From Burkholderia savannae (GTDB lineage: Bacteria > Pseudomonadota > Gammaproteobacteria > Burkholderiales > Burkholderiaceae): a stretch of 64,000 bases of DNA. Under the pieces are notes generated by a model, which was not told where the DNA came from, made no database searches, and saw only the letters and a program-made list of their open reading frames with translations. The translations under genes were made by a program, and so were the position numbers. Shown in pieces: positions 16,725 to 24,194 of the stretch (within the stretch, counting starts at the first letter, position 1; every line of letters begins with the position of its first letter). Where the stretch lies: contig NZ_CP013418.1 of assembly GCF_001524445.2 (NCBI RefSeq), positions 868,001 through 932,000 of the forward strand, given 5' to 3'.

Positions 16725-17633
16725 ATGATCGTCAGGCCGCGCGAGCACTGGTTCCGGATGCTGTTCGTCTGGAACGGTTCGGTGCTCCCATCGATACTGC
16801 CGCAGCTCGCGCTGATGAGCGCCGTGAGCGTCGTCGCGCTGCTGACGGACGGGCGCATTCTCGGCGAGAAGGTGCCGCTCAATCCGACGCCGTTCACGCT
16901 CGCCGGCCTCGCGCTCGCGATCTTCGCCGCGTTCCGCAACAACGCGAGCTACGACCGCTACTGGGAGGCGCGCAAGCTGTGGGGCGGCGTGCTGACGGCG
17001 GCGCGCGCGCTGACGTCGCAGGCGATCGGCTACGACGCGACGGCCGACGGCGCCGCGTTCGCGCGCGCCGCCGCGGGCTTCGTGCACGCGCTCAAGCATC
17101 AGTTGCGCGGCACCGATCCGGCGGACGACCTGCGCCGCCGCCTGCCCGCCGACTGGATCGCGCCGACGCTCGCCGCGCAGTTCCGCCCGAACGCGATCCT
17201 GCACGCGCTGCGCGGCCGGCTCGCCGACCGGCATCGTCGCGGCGCGCTGACCGACACGCAGCTGTGGATGCTCGACGCGCAACTCAACGAGCTCGGCGCG
17301 AAACTCGCGGGCTGCGAGCGAATCGCGTCCACGCCGATCCCGTTTCCGTATCACGTGCTGCTGCACCGGACCGTCTACGCGTACTGCGTGATGCTGCCGT
17401 TCGGGCTCGTCGATTCGATCGGCATCGCGACGCCGTTCGTCTCGGTTTTCGTGTCGTATACGCTGATCGCGCTCGACGCGATCGCAGGCGAGATCGCCGA
17501 TCCGTTCGGCGACGGGCCGAACCATCTCGCGCTCGATGCGCTGACGCGGCAGATCGAGCGCTCGCTGCTCGAATTGGCCGGCCTGCCGCTGCCGGACGAA
17601 ATGCGCGCCGGGGGGAGCCACCGGCTGACGTGA
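16725..17633 (+). CDS. Bestrophin-like membrane channel protein
   Basis: The 302-residue protein begins MIVRPREHWFRMLFVWNGSV and has the family-typical FAAFRNNASYDRYWEARKLWG near residue 70. Hydrophobic helices lie at about residues 22-42, 58-75, 215-235 and 240-262. Bacterial bestrophin homologues form pentameric ion channels in the inner membrane. The gene starts 12 bases after the molybdoenzyme stop, so the two are likely co-transcribed. How an ion channel would serve the oxidoreductase, perhaps by moving charge or an anion, is unknown. Confidence 0.88.
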   Translation: MIVRPREHWFRMLFVWNGSVLPSILPQLALMSAVSVVALLTDGRILGEKVPLNPTPFTLAGLALAIFAAFRNNASYDRYWEARKLWGGVLTAARALTSQAIGYDATADGAAFARAAAGFVHALKHQLRGTDPADDLRRRLPADWIAPTLAAQFRPNAILHALRGRLADRHRRGALTDTQLWMLDAQLNELGAKLAGCERIASTPIPFPYHVLLHRTVYAYCVMLPFGLVDSIGIATPFVSVFVSYTLIALDAIAGEIADPFGDGPNHLALDALTRQIERSLLELAGLPLPDEMRAGGSHRLT

Positions 17634-17690
17634 CGGCGGCGATGCGCCGCCCGGACGCGGTGCCGATCGAATCGGCGCCTGCCGATCACG

Positions 17691-17722
17691 GCGACGCTCG
17701 CGCGTTGCTCAACGAGCGTCGC
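17691..17722. terminator. Hairpin between convergent genes
   Basis: GCGACGCTCG (17691-17700) pairs exactly with CGAGCGTCGC (17713-17722) around a 12-base loop. It covers the last codons of the minus-strand gene and lies 58 bases past the bestrophin stop. It lacks a T-run on either side, so its strength is uncertain. Confidence 0.5.
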
Positions 17723-18356
17723 GAGTCAGCTTGATCAGCTTCGTGCCCTTGAACCGGCCTGCCCGATCGAAATCGAACGCGACATGGGCGACATGCTGGG
17801 TGCCGCACGCGTGACAGCCGTCCACGAGCTCGTAGGCGAACACGAAACGCTGCCCGTGCCCGCGCGTATCGGCCGCCGAGACGAAGCGCGCGCCGGCGCC
17901 CCGCATCTCGAGCGCGCGATACTTCTTCTTGAGTGCGCTGTAGCCCCGCGCACGACTGATATCGACCGAGTCGATCAACTCGGTCGTGACGAGCGGCGGC
18001 ACGCCGTTCAGCAGCACGTACGCTTCGTTCGTGTTCGCCCGCCCCGGATAGGTGACCACGCCCAAATCGACACGCCCCATTTCCTTGAACGAACTCAGAT
18101 ATCCGCCGTCGTTGTCGGCCTCGAGAAATGCGATCGCCTGCCGGCTCGCGCCCGATTTCTTCAGATAGTCGATCAGGCAGGCCTGATTGCCGTTGCAGGT
18201 TCGCCAGCCCGAGAAATCGCCTCCCTTCGGGGGCGTCCATACGGTCGCGGGCGAGTATTCGTCCGCTTCACCGCCGATCGGCGCCGCCTGTGCGACCACG
18301 GAACTCAGCACGCCGAATAATGCGCATAGCAGAATCCGCTTTTTGAATTTTGTCAT
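17709..18356 (-). CDS. Secreted hypothetical protein
   Basis: This 215-residue protein has a clear signal peptide (MTKFKKRILLCALFGVLSSVVAQA, cleaved before API). The mature part is soluble and mixed, with cysteines at TCNGNQACL and a CHACGTQHVAHVAFDFD segment near the C-terminus, suggesting one or two disulfides in the periplasm. I do not recognise the family. It stands alone, convergent with the bestrophin gene. The AT-rich upstream sequence is full of short TCGAT motifs. Confidence 0.75.
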   Translation of the reverse strand: MTKFKKRILLCALFGVLSSVVAQAAPIGGEADEYSPATVWTPPKGGDFSGWRTCNGNQACLIDYLKKSGASRQAIAFLEADNDGGYLSSFKEMGRVDLGVVTYPGRANTNEAYVLLNGVPPLVTTELIDSVDISRARGYSALKKKYRALEMRGAGARFVSAADTRGHGQRFVFAYELVDGCHACGTQHVAHVAFDFDRAGRFKGTKLIKLTRDAR

Positions 18357-18646
18357 TGGGCCATCTTATAAATAAATAGAGTGAAATCGATGCATCGCCG
18401 AGGCCGCAGTTTCGGCCGCTTTTCGGCCGATTTCATCGATTCGGCGTCGATCGGACATCGGCGATCGATGATGCCATAGAATCAGAGTCGATCGCGCATA
18501 CGACGCGTTTTATCCATGATTAGTCGATAAACAAGAATTCATCGATAACGATGCTTTGATCATTGGGACTACTGCGAGAAGCAATCGGGAGCCGACATCG
18601 GACATCGCGCCCGCGCCGATTGCCCCGATCGACACGCGATGCCGCG

Positions 18647-19960
18647 TCAATGGCACGCCGCCCAGATCAGATACACGTTCAGCGCGACGATCGTCGCGGC
18701 CGCCACGCTCGCCGCGACCCGCATCGGCATGCGCAGCGCGTAGTCGCCGAGCACCGCGCGCCGGCTCGACAGCAGCAGCAGCGCGACCATCGGCAGCGGC
18801 AGCACGAGGCTCAGCACGACCTGGCTCATCACCATCGCGCGCGTGACGTCGCAACCGAGCGCGACGATCGCGAACGCGGGCGCGATCGTCACGACGCGCC
18901 GCACCCAGATCGGCACCTGGCGTCGCAGGAAGCCCTGCATCACGACCTGCCCCGCGAGCGTGCCGACGACCGAGCTCGACACGCCGGACGCGAAGAGCGC
19001 GACGAGAAAGAGCGCGCCCGCCGCCGGCCCGAGCAGCGGAATCAGCGTGTGATACGCGTCGCCGATATCGGCCATGCCCGGCATCGTCTCGTGGAACGCC
19101 GACGACGCCATCATCACCATCGCGATGTTCACGAAGCCGGCCGCGCCGAGCGCGAGCGCCACCTCGCGGTTCGAGAAACGCAGCAGCAGCCGGCGCTCGC
19201 GATCGTCGCGCGGCGTCGTGCGCCGCTGCGTGAGGCTCGAGTGCAGATAGAGCGTGTGCGGCATGATCGTCGCGCCGATGATGCCGACCGCGAGCGTGAG
19301 CGCCGCGCCGTCCCGCAATTGCGGCGTGACGAGATGGTAGGCGGCCGCGTGCCAGTCCTGCGGCGCGATCAGCAGCTCGCCGAGATAGCTCGCGCCGATC
19401 ACGCCGACCAGCGCCGCGATCGCGGCCTCGAGCGGCCTGAAGCCGCGCTTCTCGAGCGTGAGGATCGCGCAGGTCAGCACGGCCGTCGCGCCCATGCCGA
19501 CGACGAGCGGCAGATGGAACAGCAGGCCGAACGCGAGCGCGCCGCCGAGGAATTCGGCGAGGTCGGTCGCCATCGCGGCGATTTCCGACGCCGCCCACAT
19601 GCCCCAGACGACGGGCTGCGGAAACTGCTCGCGGCACAGCTCGGCGAGGTTGTGGCCCGTCACGATGCCGAGCTTCGCCGACATCGCCTGGAACAGCATC
19701 GCGATCACGTTCGCGGCCAGCACGACCCACAGCAGTTCGTAGCCGTATGCGGCGCCCGCCTGGATGTTCGTCGCGAAGTTGCCGGGGTCCATATAGCCAA
19801 TCGACGCGATCACGGCCGGGCCGACGAACGGCAGCGCGGCCGCGACGCCCTTGCGGCGCCCTTCGAGCGCGTCGCGCGCCGCGCGGACGGTGCGCGAGCT
19901 CGCCTCGCCGGCCAGCGCGAATTCGCCTGCGGATTTGCTCATCGTGGTGGAGAAAAGCAT
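18647..19960 (-). CDS. mntH: Nramp-type manganese/divalent cation transporter MntH
   Basis: This 437-residue protein has 11 predicted helices. It carries the two Nramp signatures: DPGN in helix 1 (SIGYMDPGNFATNI) and MPHTLYLHS in helix 6, which together form the metal site. It imports Mn2+, and to a lesser extent Fe2+, with protons across the inner membrane. The start at 19960 (MLFSTTMSK) is chosen over 19999; a third in-frame ATG (MSK) is possible and none has a strong ribosome binding site. It lies downstream of a Mn-dependent oxalate decarboxylase gene on the same strand, with a 10-bp repeat array just before the start. Confidence 0.92.
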   Translation of the reverse strand: MLFSTTMSKSAGEFALAGEASSRTVRAARDALEGRRKGVAAALPFVGPAVIASIGYMDPGNFATNIQAGAAYGYELLWVVLAANVIAMLFQAMSAKLGIVTGHNLAELCREQFPQPVVWGMWAASEIAAMATDLAEFLGGALAFGLLFHLPLVVGMGATAVLTCAILTLEKRGFRPLEAAIAALVGVIGASYLGELLIAPQDWHAAAYHLVTPQLRDGAALTLAVGIIGATIMPHTLYLHSSLTQRRTTPRDDRERRLLLRFSNREVALALGAAGFVNIAMVMMASSAFHETMPGMADIGDAYHTLIPLLGPAAGALFLVALFASGVSSSVVGTLAGQVVMQGFLRRQVPIWVRRVVTIAPAFAIVALGCDVTRAMVMSQVVLSLVLPLPMVALLLLSSRRAVLGDYALRMPMRVAASVAAATIVALNVYLIWAACH

Positions 19961-19980
19961 GGTGTTTGTCCGTTCGAGTT

Positions 19981-20025
19981 CTGAAGCGTTCTGAAGCATT
20001 CCGAAGCGCTTGGAAGCGTTCGGAA
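19981..20025. repeat. 10-bp tandem repeat upstream of mntH
   Basis: Degenerate 10-base units of the form CTGAAGCGTT (CTGAAGCATT, CCGAAGCGCT, TGGAAGCGTT, CGGAATGCGC) run for four to five copies in the gap between the oxalate decarboxylase stop and the mntH start. The period is close to one DNA turn, so the motif faces one side of the helix; it could bind a regulator or be a slippage array. Confidence 0.75.
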
Positions 20026-20090
20026 TGCGCGGCGCGGCGGGCCACGAGACCCGCCCGCCCCACGACCGCGCGGCGCGGCCGGCGCCGCGC

Positions 20091-21353
20091 TTACGCCGGC
20101 ACCACGTCCGGCCGGTTGCGCGGAAAGCGCGCGATCACGTCGGGCGCGACGTTCAGATGCGCCTCGACGAGCTTCGGCGGCGTGTGCGCGAGCCAGTCGG
20201 ACAACGACACTTCCGCGTAGCGGTCGGCCTTGAAGATCTCGAGGAACACGAGATCGGTCGCGCCCGTGTTCTGCACGTAGTGGCCGAGGCTCTTCTTCAC
20301 ATAGCCGACGTCGCCCGCGCGGAAATCGGCCGTCTGCGCCTTCGGGCCCGTGTCGAACACCGTCATCCGCGCCTCGCCCCGGATGTAGTACTGCCACTCG
20401 TCCGCGTTCGGATGCCAGTGCAACTCGCGCATGCCGCCCGGCTTCACCGTGACGAGCGCGGCGGCGATCGTCCTCGACACGTCGAAGTTCGCGCTGTCGA
20501 CGATCCGCACCTCGCCGCCGCGCGTCTGCACGTTCGGCTTCATGTCGCCCATCGAGAAGATGAACGGATGCCTCGGCGCGCCGCGCGACGAAGCCGACGC
20601 CCGCTGCGCGTCGGCAAGCGGCCCCGGATCGTCGCCCTGGAAGATCCACAGGTCGTCGAGCGGAATGTTCGAGAACGCACCGGCGGGCACGCCGAAGTTC
20701 AGCGCGAGCACGTCGGGCGGCGTGTGGGCGATCCAGTCCGTCACCAGCAGCGTGTTGAATTCGGACGCGCGCCCGTTGTCGAACGCGAGCAGGAATTCGG
20801 CGCCGTCTACGCCGAGCCCCTGCAGCGAGTGCGGCAGCCCGGGCGGGAAATACCAGAGGTCGCCCGCCTTCACGTCCTGCACGGACGGTCGCCCTTCCTC
20901 GTCGAGCACGGTGATCCGGCAGCGGCCGTCGAGCATGAACGCCCATTCGGCCTGCTGGTGCCAGTGCATCTCGCGAATGCCGCCGCGCGTGAGCCGCATG
21001 TTGACGCCGGAGATCGTTTCGGAAATCGCGAAATCGTCCTGCGTGACTTCGCGCGCCCAGCCGCCGTTCTGAATTCGCTTGTGCGAATTATTGAATGACG
21101 CCCAGAAAATCGGCATTCCGTTGATATCGGTGGCCGGCGGATTCTGAATAGACGGAAATTCCTTCATCAGCGCCGGATTTTTCGGCCCGGGATCGGTCAG
21201 GCTCTGCGAATTGCGCGCATTCACCGCGCCCTCGGGCGGGCTGTCCGGATTGCCGAACGAAGCGGCCTTCGCGGAAACCGCGATGCCGGCTGCGGCGAGC
21301 GCGCCGGCCGTATTGGCGAGCATCTTGCGTCGGGACAGGTTCGTCATGTTCAC
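20091..21353 (-). CDS. oxdC: Oxalate decarboxylase, bicupin family, Tat-exported
   Basis: The 420-residue protein has a twin-arginine signal (NLSRRKMLANTAGALAAAGI). Two cupin domains carry Mn ligands: EMHWHQQAEW with a distal LPHSLQG, and ELHWHPNADEW with LGHYVQN. The lid segment RASEFNTLL aligns with the SENS lid of Bacillus OxdC and keeps its glutamate, favouring decarboxylase (oxalate to formate and CO2) over oxidase. Export places it in the periplasm. AGAGGTGA precedes the start; the ATG six bases later is an alternative. The neighbouring Mn2+ importer may supply its metal. Confidence 0.9.
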   Translation of the reverse strand: MNMTNLSRRKMLANTAGALAAAGIAVSAKAASFGNPDSPPEGAVNARNSQSLTDPGPKNPALMKEFPSIQNPPATDINGMPIFWASFNNSHKRIQNGGWAREVTQDDFAISETISGVNMRLTRGGIREMHWHQQAEWAFMLDGRCRITVLDEEGRPSVQDVKAGDLWYFPPGLPHSLQGLGVDGAEFLLAFDNGRASEFNTLLVTDWIAHTPPDVLALNFGVPAGAFSNIPLDDLWIFQGDDPGPLADAQRASASSRGAPRHPFIFSMGDMKPNVQTRGGEVRIVDSANFDVSRTIAAALVTVKPGGMRELHWHPNADEWQYYIRGEARMTVFDTGPKAQTADFRAGDVGYVKKSLGHYVQNTGATDLVFLEIFKADRYAEVSLSDWLAHTPPKLVEAHLNVAPDVIARFPRNRPDVVPA

Positions 21354-21631
21354 CTCTTCGATCGTCTTAACAAAAAAATGAATGCCACGGAATATCGATT
21401 CGACTTTATTTAAATCGACATCCCGCCATGCAAGTTAAATACAAATAATAAAAAAAATTAAATGACTTGTTAACCTGAACCGATGAATTAATCTGATTCC
21501 CTTTAAGTTTGTAATATTCGGACGGCCGCGCGGCGGCGGTTGCCGCTCCGCGGCATCCCGGCCGCCGAGGTTTCTGAAACACGCCCGACAATGAGAGAAT
21601 CGGGCTCGACACCCTTACCGACGGAGTCTCG

Positions 21632-23221
21632 ATGAAGCACTTGCTGTCCAAGCTCGCGGCGAGCGCCGCGCTCGTCGCGCTGGCCCCCGCGTTCTGCGCG
21701 CACGCCGCCACCCCGCCCGGCATCTTCGTGATCGCGACGCAGCTCGGCGAGTTCACGACGCTCGATCCGAGCGAGATCTACGAGCTCGTGCCGTCCGAAT
21801 ACGTCGCGAATGCATATGAACGGCTCGTGCGCGTCGATCTGCGCGATCCGTCGAAGTTCGAAGGCAAGATCGCGCAGTCGTGGAGCGTCGGCGCCGACGG
21901 CACCACCTACACGTTCAAGCTGCGCGCCGGCCTGAAGTTCCACTCGGGCAATCCGGTGACGGCCGACGACGTCGCGTGGTCGCTGCAGCGCACGGTGCTG
22001 CTCGACAAGGGCCCGGCCGGCGTGCTCGCGGACCTCGGCCTCACGAAGGACAACGTCGCGCAGAAGGTGAAGAAGATCGACGACATGACCGTATCGATCC
22101 AGACCGAGCGCAAGTACGCGCCGAGCTTCGTGCTGAACGTGCTGAGCGCCGATCCGGCGTCGATCGTCGACAAGAAGCTGCTGCTCGCGCACGAGAAGAA
22201 CGGCGACTTCGGCAATGCGTGGCTGAAGAACGCGGACGCGGGCTCGGGCCCGTACCGGCTCGTCAAGTGGACGCCGAACGAGAGCCTCGTGCTGCAACGC
22301 TTCGACGGCTATCGCACGCCTTATCCGATGAAGCGCATCGTGCTGCGGCACGTGCCCGAAGCGTCCGCGCAGCGCCTGCTGCTCGAGAACGGCGACGTCG
22401 ACGCCGCGCGCAACCTGAGCCCCGACAGCCTCGACGCGCTGTCGAAGGCGGGCAAGATCAAGGTTGCGTCATGGCCCGTGTCCGCGCTGCTGTATCTGAG
22501 CCTGAACACGAGGAATCCGAATCTCGCGAAGCCCGAGGTGCAGGAGGCGATGAAGTGGCTCGTCGATTACGACGGCATCCAGCGCGGCATCGTCAGGACG
22601 ACGTACAAGGTGCATCAGACCTTCCTGCCGGACGGCTTCCTCGGCGCGCTGAACGCGAATCCGTACAGGCAGAACGTCGCGAAGGCGAAGGCGCTGCTCG
22701 CGAAGGCCGGGCTGCCGAACGGCTTCGCGGTGTCGATGGACATGCCGAACGATTACCCGTACGTCGAGATCGCGCAGGCGCTGCAGGCGAATTTCGCGCA
22801 GGGCGGAATCAAGGTGAAGCTGATCCCGGGCGACGCGAAGCAGGCGATCGGCAAGTACCGCGCGCGCCAGCACGACATCTTCATCGGCGAATGGTCGCCG
22901 GATTACATGGACCCGAACAGCAACGCGCGCGGCTTCGCCTGGAATCCCGACAATTCGGACAACGCAACGCACAAGCTGCTCGCATGGCGCAACGGCTGGG
23001 ACGTGCCGGAGCTGACCGCGAAGACCGACGCCGCGCTCGCCGAGCCGTCGACCGCGAAGCGCGCGCAGGAATATCAGGCGCTGCAGAAGGCGGTGCTCGC
23101 GAATTCGCCGTTCGTGATCATGTTCGAGAAGGTCGTGCAGGTCGCGACGCGGCCGGGCGTCACCGGGCCGGAGATCGGGCCGATCAACGATCTCGTGTCG
23201 TATCAGACGCTGAAGAAGTAG
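21632..23221 (+). CDS. Dipeptide-type ABC transporter substrate-binding protein (orphan paralog of DdpA)
   Basis: This 529-residue SBP_bac_5 protein has a signal peptide ending AHAA and family segments LKFHSGNPVTADDVAW and ARQHDIFIGEW. By eye about three quarters of its residues match the binding protein at 29666, including the unusual start of the mature region (LDPSEIYELVPSEYVANAYERL). It captures small peptides in the periplasm. No permease or ATPase genes adjoin it, so it probably docks to the DdpBCDF transporter encoded 8 kb away. An AT-rich, divergent promoter region (21354-21631) separates it from the oxalate decarboxylase gene. Confidence 0.9.
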   Translation: MKHLLSKLAASAALVALAPAFCAHAATPPGIFVIATQLGEFTTLDPSEIYELVPSEYVANAYERLVRVDLRDPSKFEGKIAQSWSVGADGTTYTFKLRAGLKFHSGNPVTADDVAWSLQRTVLLDKGPAGVLADLGLTKDNVAQKVKKIDDMTVSIQTERKYAPSFVLNVLSADPASIVDKKLLLAHEKNGDFGNAWLKNADAGSGPYRLVKWTPNESLVLQRFDGYRTPYPMKRIVLRHVPEASAQRLLLENGDVDAARNLSPDSLDALSKAGKIKVASWPVSALLYLSLNTRNPNLAKPEVQEAMKWLVDYDGIQRGIVRTTYKVHQTFLPDGFLGALNANPYRQNVAKAKALLAKAGLPNGFAVSMDMPNDYPYVEIAQALQANFAQGGIKVKLIPGDAKQAIGKYRARQHDIFIGEWSPDYMDPNSNARGFAWNPDNSDNATHKLLAWRNGWDVPELTAKTDAALAEPSTAKRAQEYQALQKAVLANSPFVIMFEKVVQVATRPGVTGPEIGPINDLVSYQTLKK

Positions 23222-23283
23222 CGACGTCGGCGCGCGCGCATGCCCGTGCGGCCGTATGCCCGTATGCCCGCGTTGCCGCGCTC

Positions 23284-23315
23284 CGTCACGACGTCACGAC
23301 GTCACGACGTCGCGA
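23284..23315. repeat. 8-bp tandem repeat, four copies
   Basis: Three exact CGTCACGA units and one variant (CGTCGCGA) follow one another in the gap after the binding-protein gene. Confidence 0.85.
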
Positions 23316-23436
23316 TCGTCGCCGGTCTCGACATCCGGCATCGCATCGCCCCGCGTGTCAGTCCTGCCGGGAAACCGCGGCCCGCTCGCGGCGGCGCATG
23401 CGTTCGCCGCCGCGCCGCGAAACCCGCGCGCGCGCG

Positions 23437-24051
23437 TCACGTGCGCGGCGGCAGCCACTGCGTCTTGAACATCAGCGTGATGCGCATCGTCGGACATGCG
23501 CGCGACACGCCCCGCGCGACGTGATAGACGAAGCCCGGAAAGATCAGCAGCCGGTTCGGCTTCGGATACACGGCGCTCAGGATGTCGCTGCGGTCCTTGT
23601 TGAAGAGGACCGTCTCGCCGCCCCAATCGGGGTTCCAATGCTCGTGCGGATAATAGACCGCCGTGCACGCGCCTGCGGCGAGCGAATCCGCATGCACCGA
23701 ACCGTCGGCGCCGTACGGCAGACCGTTCGCGTAGCAGCTCCGCAGCGCGTGCTGCTTCAGGTGCGTCTGCGCGAGCCGCCGCCAGCACGCGTGCAGCGGC
23801 GGCGCGGCGCGCGCCAGCTCGTCGGCGGCACCCGGCCCGACATGCGGCTGCGCGGGGTCCGTCGCACCCGCGAAATGCCGGTTCCAGAAAGGCTGCGTAT
23901 CCGCGCCGCCGTGCGAGCGCCAGCCGTGACGCCACTCGCCCGTCGACAGAAACCGGTAGATCTCCGCGTGCTCGCGCGGCGGCAGCAGATCGTCGACGAT
24001 CGTGATGTCCTGCCACGCGTGCGGCGCGCGCGGCGGAGTTGAAATGTCCAT
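23437..24051 (-). CDS. bcaB: 2-oxoglutarate/Fe(II) dioxygenase, prolyl 4-hydroxylase-like (BcaB)
   Basis: This 204-residue protein has the HxD iron motif in SVHADSL, the distal His in FPGFVYHVARGV, and the 2-oxoglutarate Arg in MRITLMFK. In B. pseudomallei a prolyl-hydroxylase-like gene, bcaB, is reported to be co-transcribed with the autotransporter gene bcaA, and this arrangement matches. The start at 24051 has ACGGAG as ribosome binding site. It lies 143 bases downstream of bcaA on the same strand. It may hydroxylate BcaA or another protein; the target is not evident. Confidence 0.85.
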   Translation of the reverse strand: MDISTPPRAPHAWQDITIVDDLLPPREHAEIYRFLSTGEWRHGWRSHGGADTQPFWNRHFAGATDPAQPHVGPGAADELARAAPPLHACWRRLAQTHLKQHALRSCYANGLPYGADGSVHADSLAAGACTAVYYPHEHWNPDWGGETVLFNKDRSDILSAVYPKPNRLLIFPGFVYHVARGVSRACPTMRITLMFKTQWLPPRT

Positions 24052-24120
24052 CGTGTCTCCGTGAATGTCGATGACGGCTCGATGCGACGCGCGCGCCGCC
24101 GAAGCTGCCGCGCACGCGCC

Positions 24121-24148
24121 GCCTGATGCCTGATGCCTGATGCCTGAT
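24121..24148. repeat. 7-bp tandem repeat between bcaA and bcaB
   Basis: Four perfect GCCTGAT units lie in the 143-base gap of the bcaA-bcaB pair, 70 bases before the bcaB start. Copy-number change here would alter intercistronic spacing. Confidence 0.9.
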
Positions 24149-24194
24149 GCACGACGCGCGGAACGCGGGCCGGCCGTCCCCCGCGCCGCGCGCG

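Noticed and set aside
14223..17621. Very long minus-strand open frame (over 1100 codons) opposite the molybdoenzyme and bestrophin genes
   Set aside because: Antisense frame kept open by GC-rich codon use. The translation is Arg/Val/Ala/Asp-rich without domains, while the plus strand has two full families.
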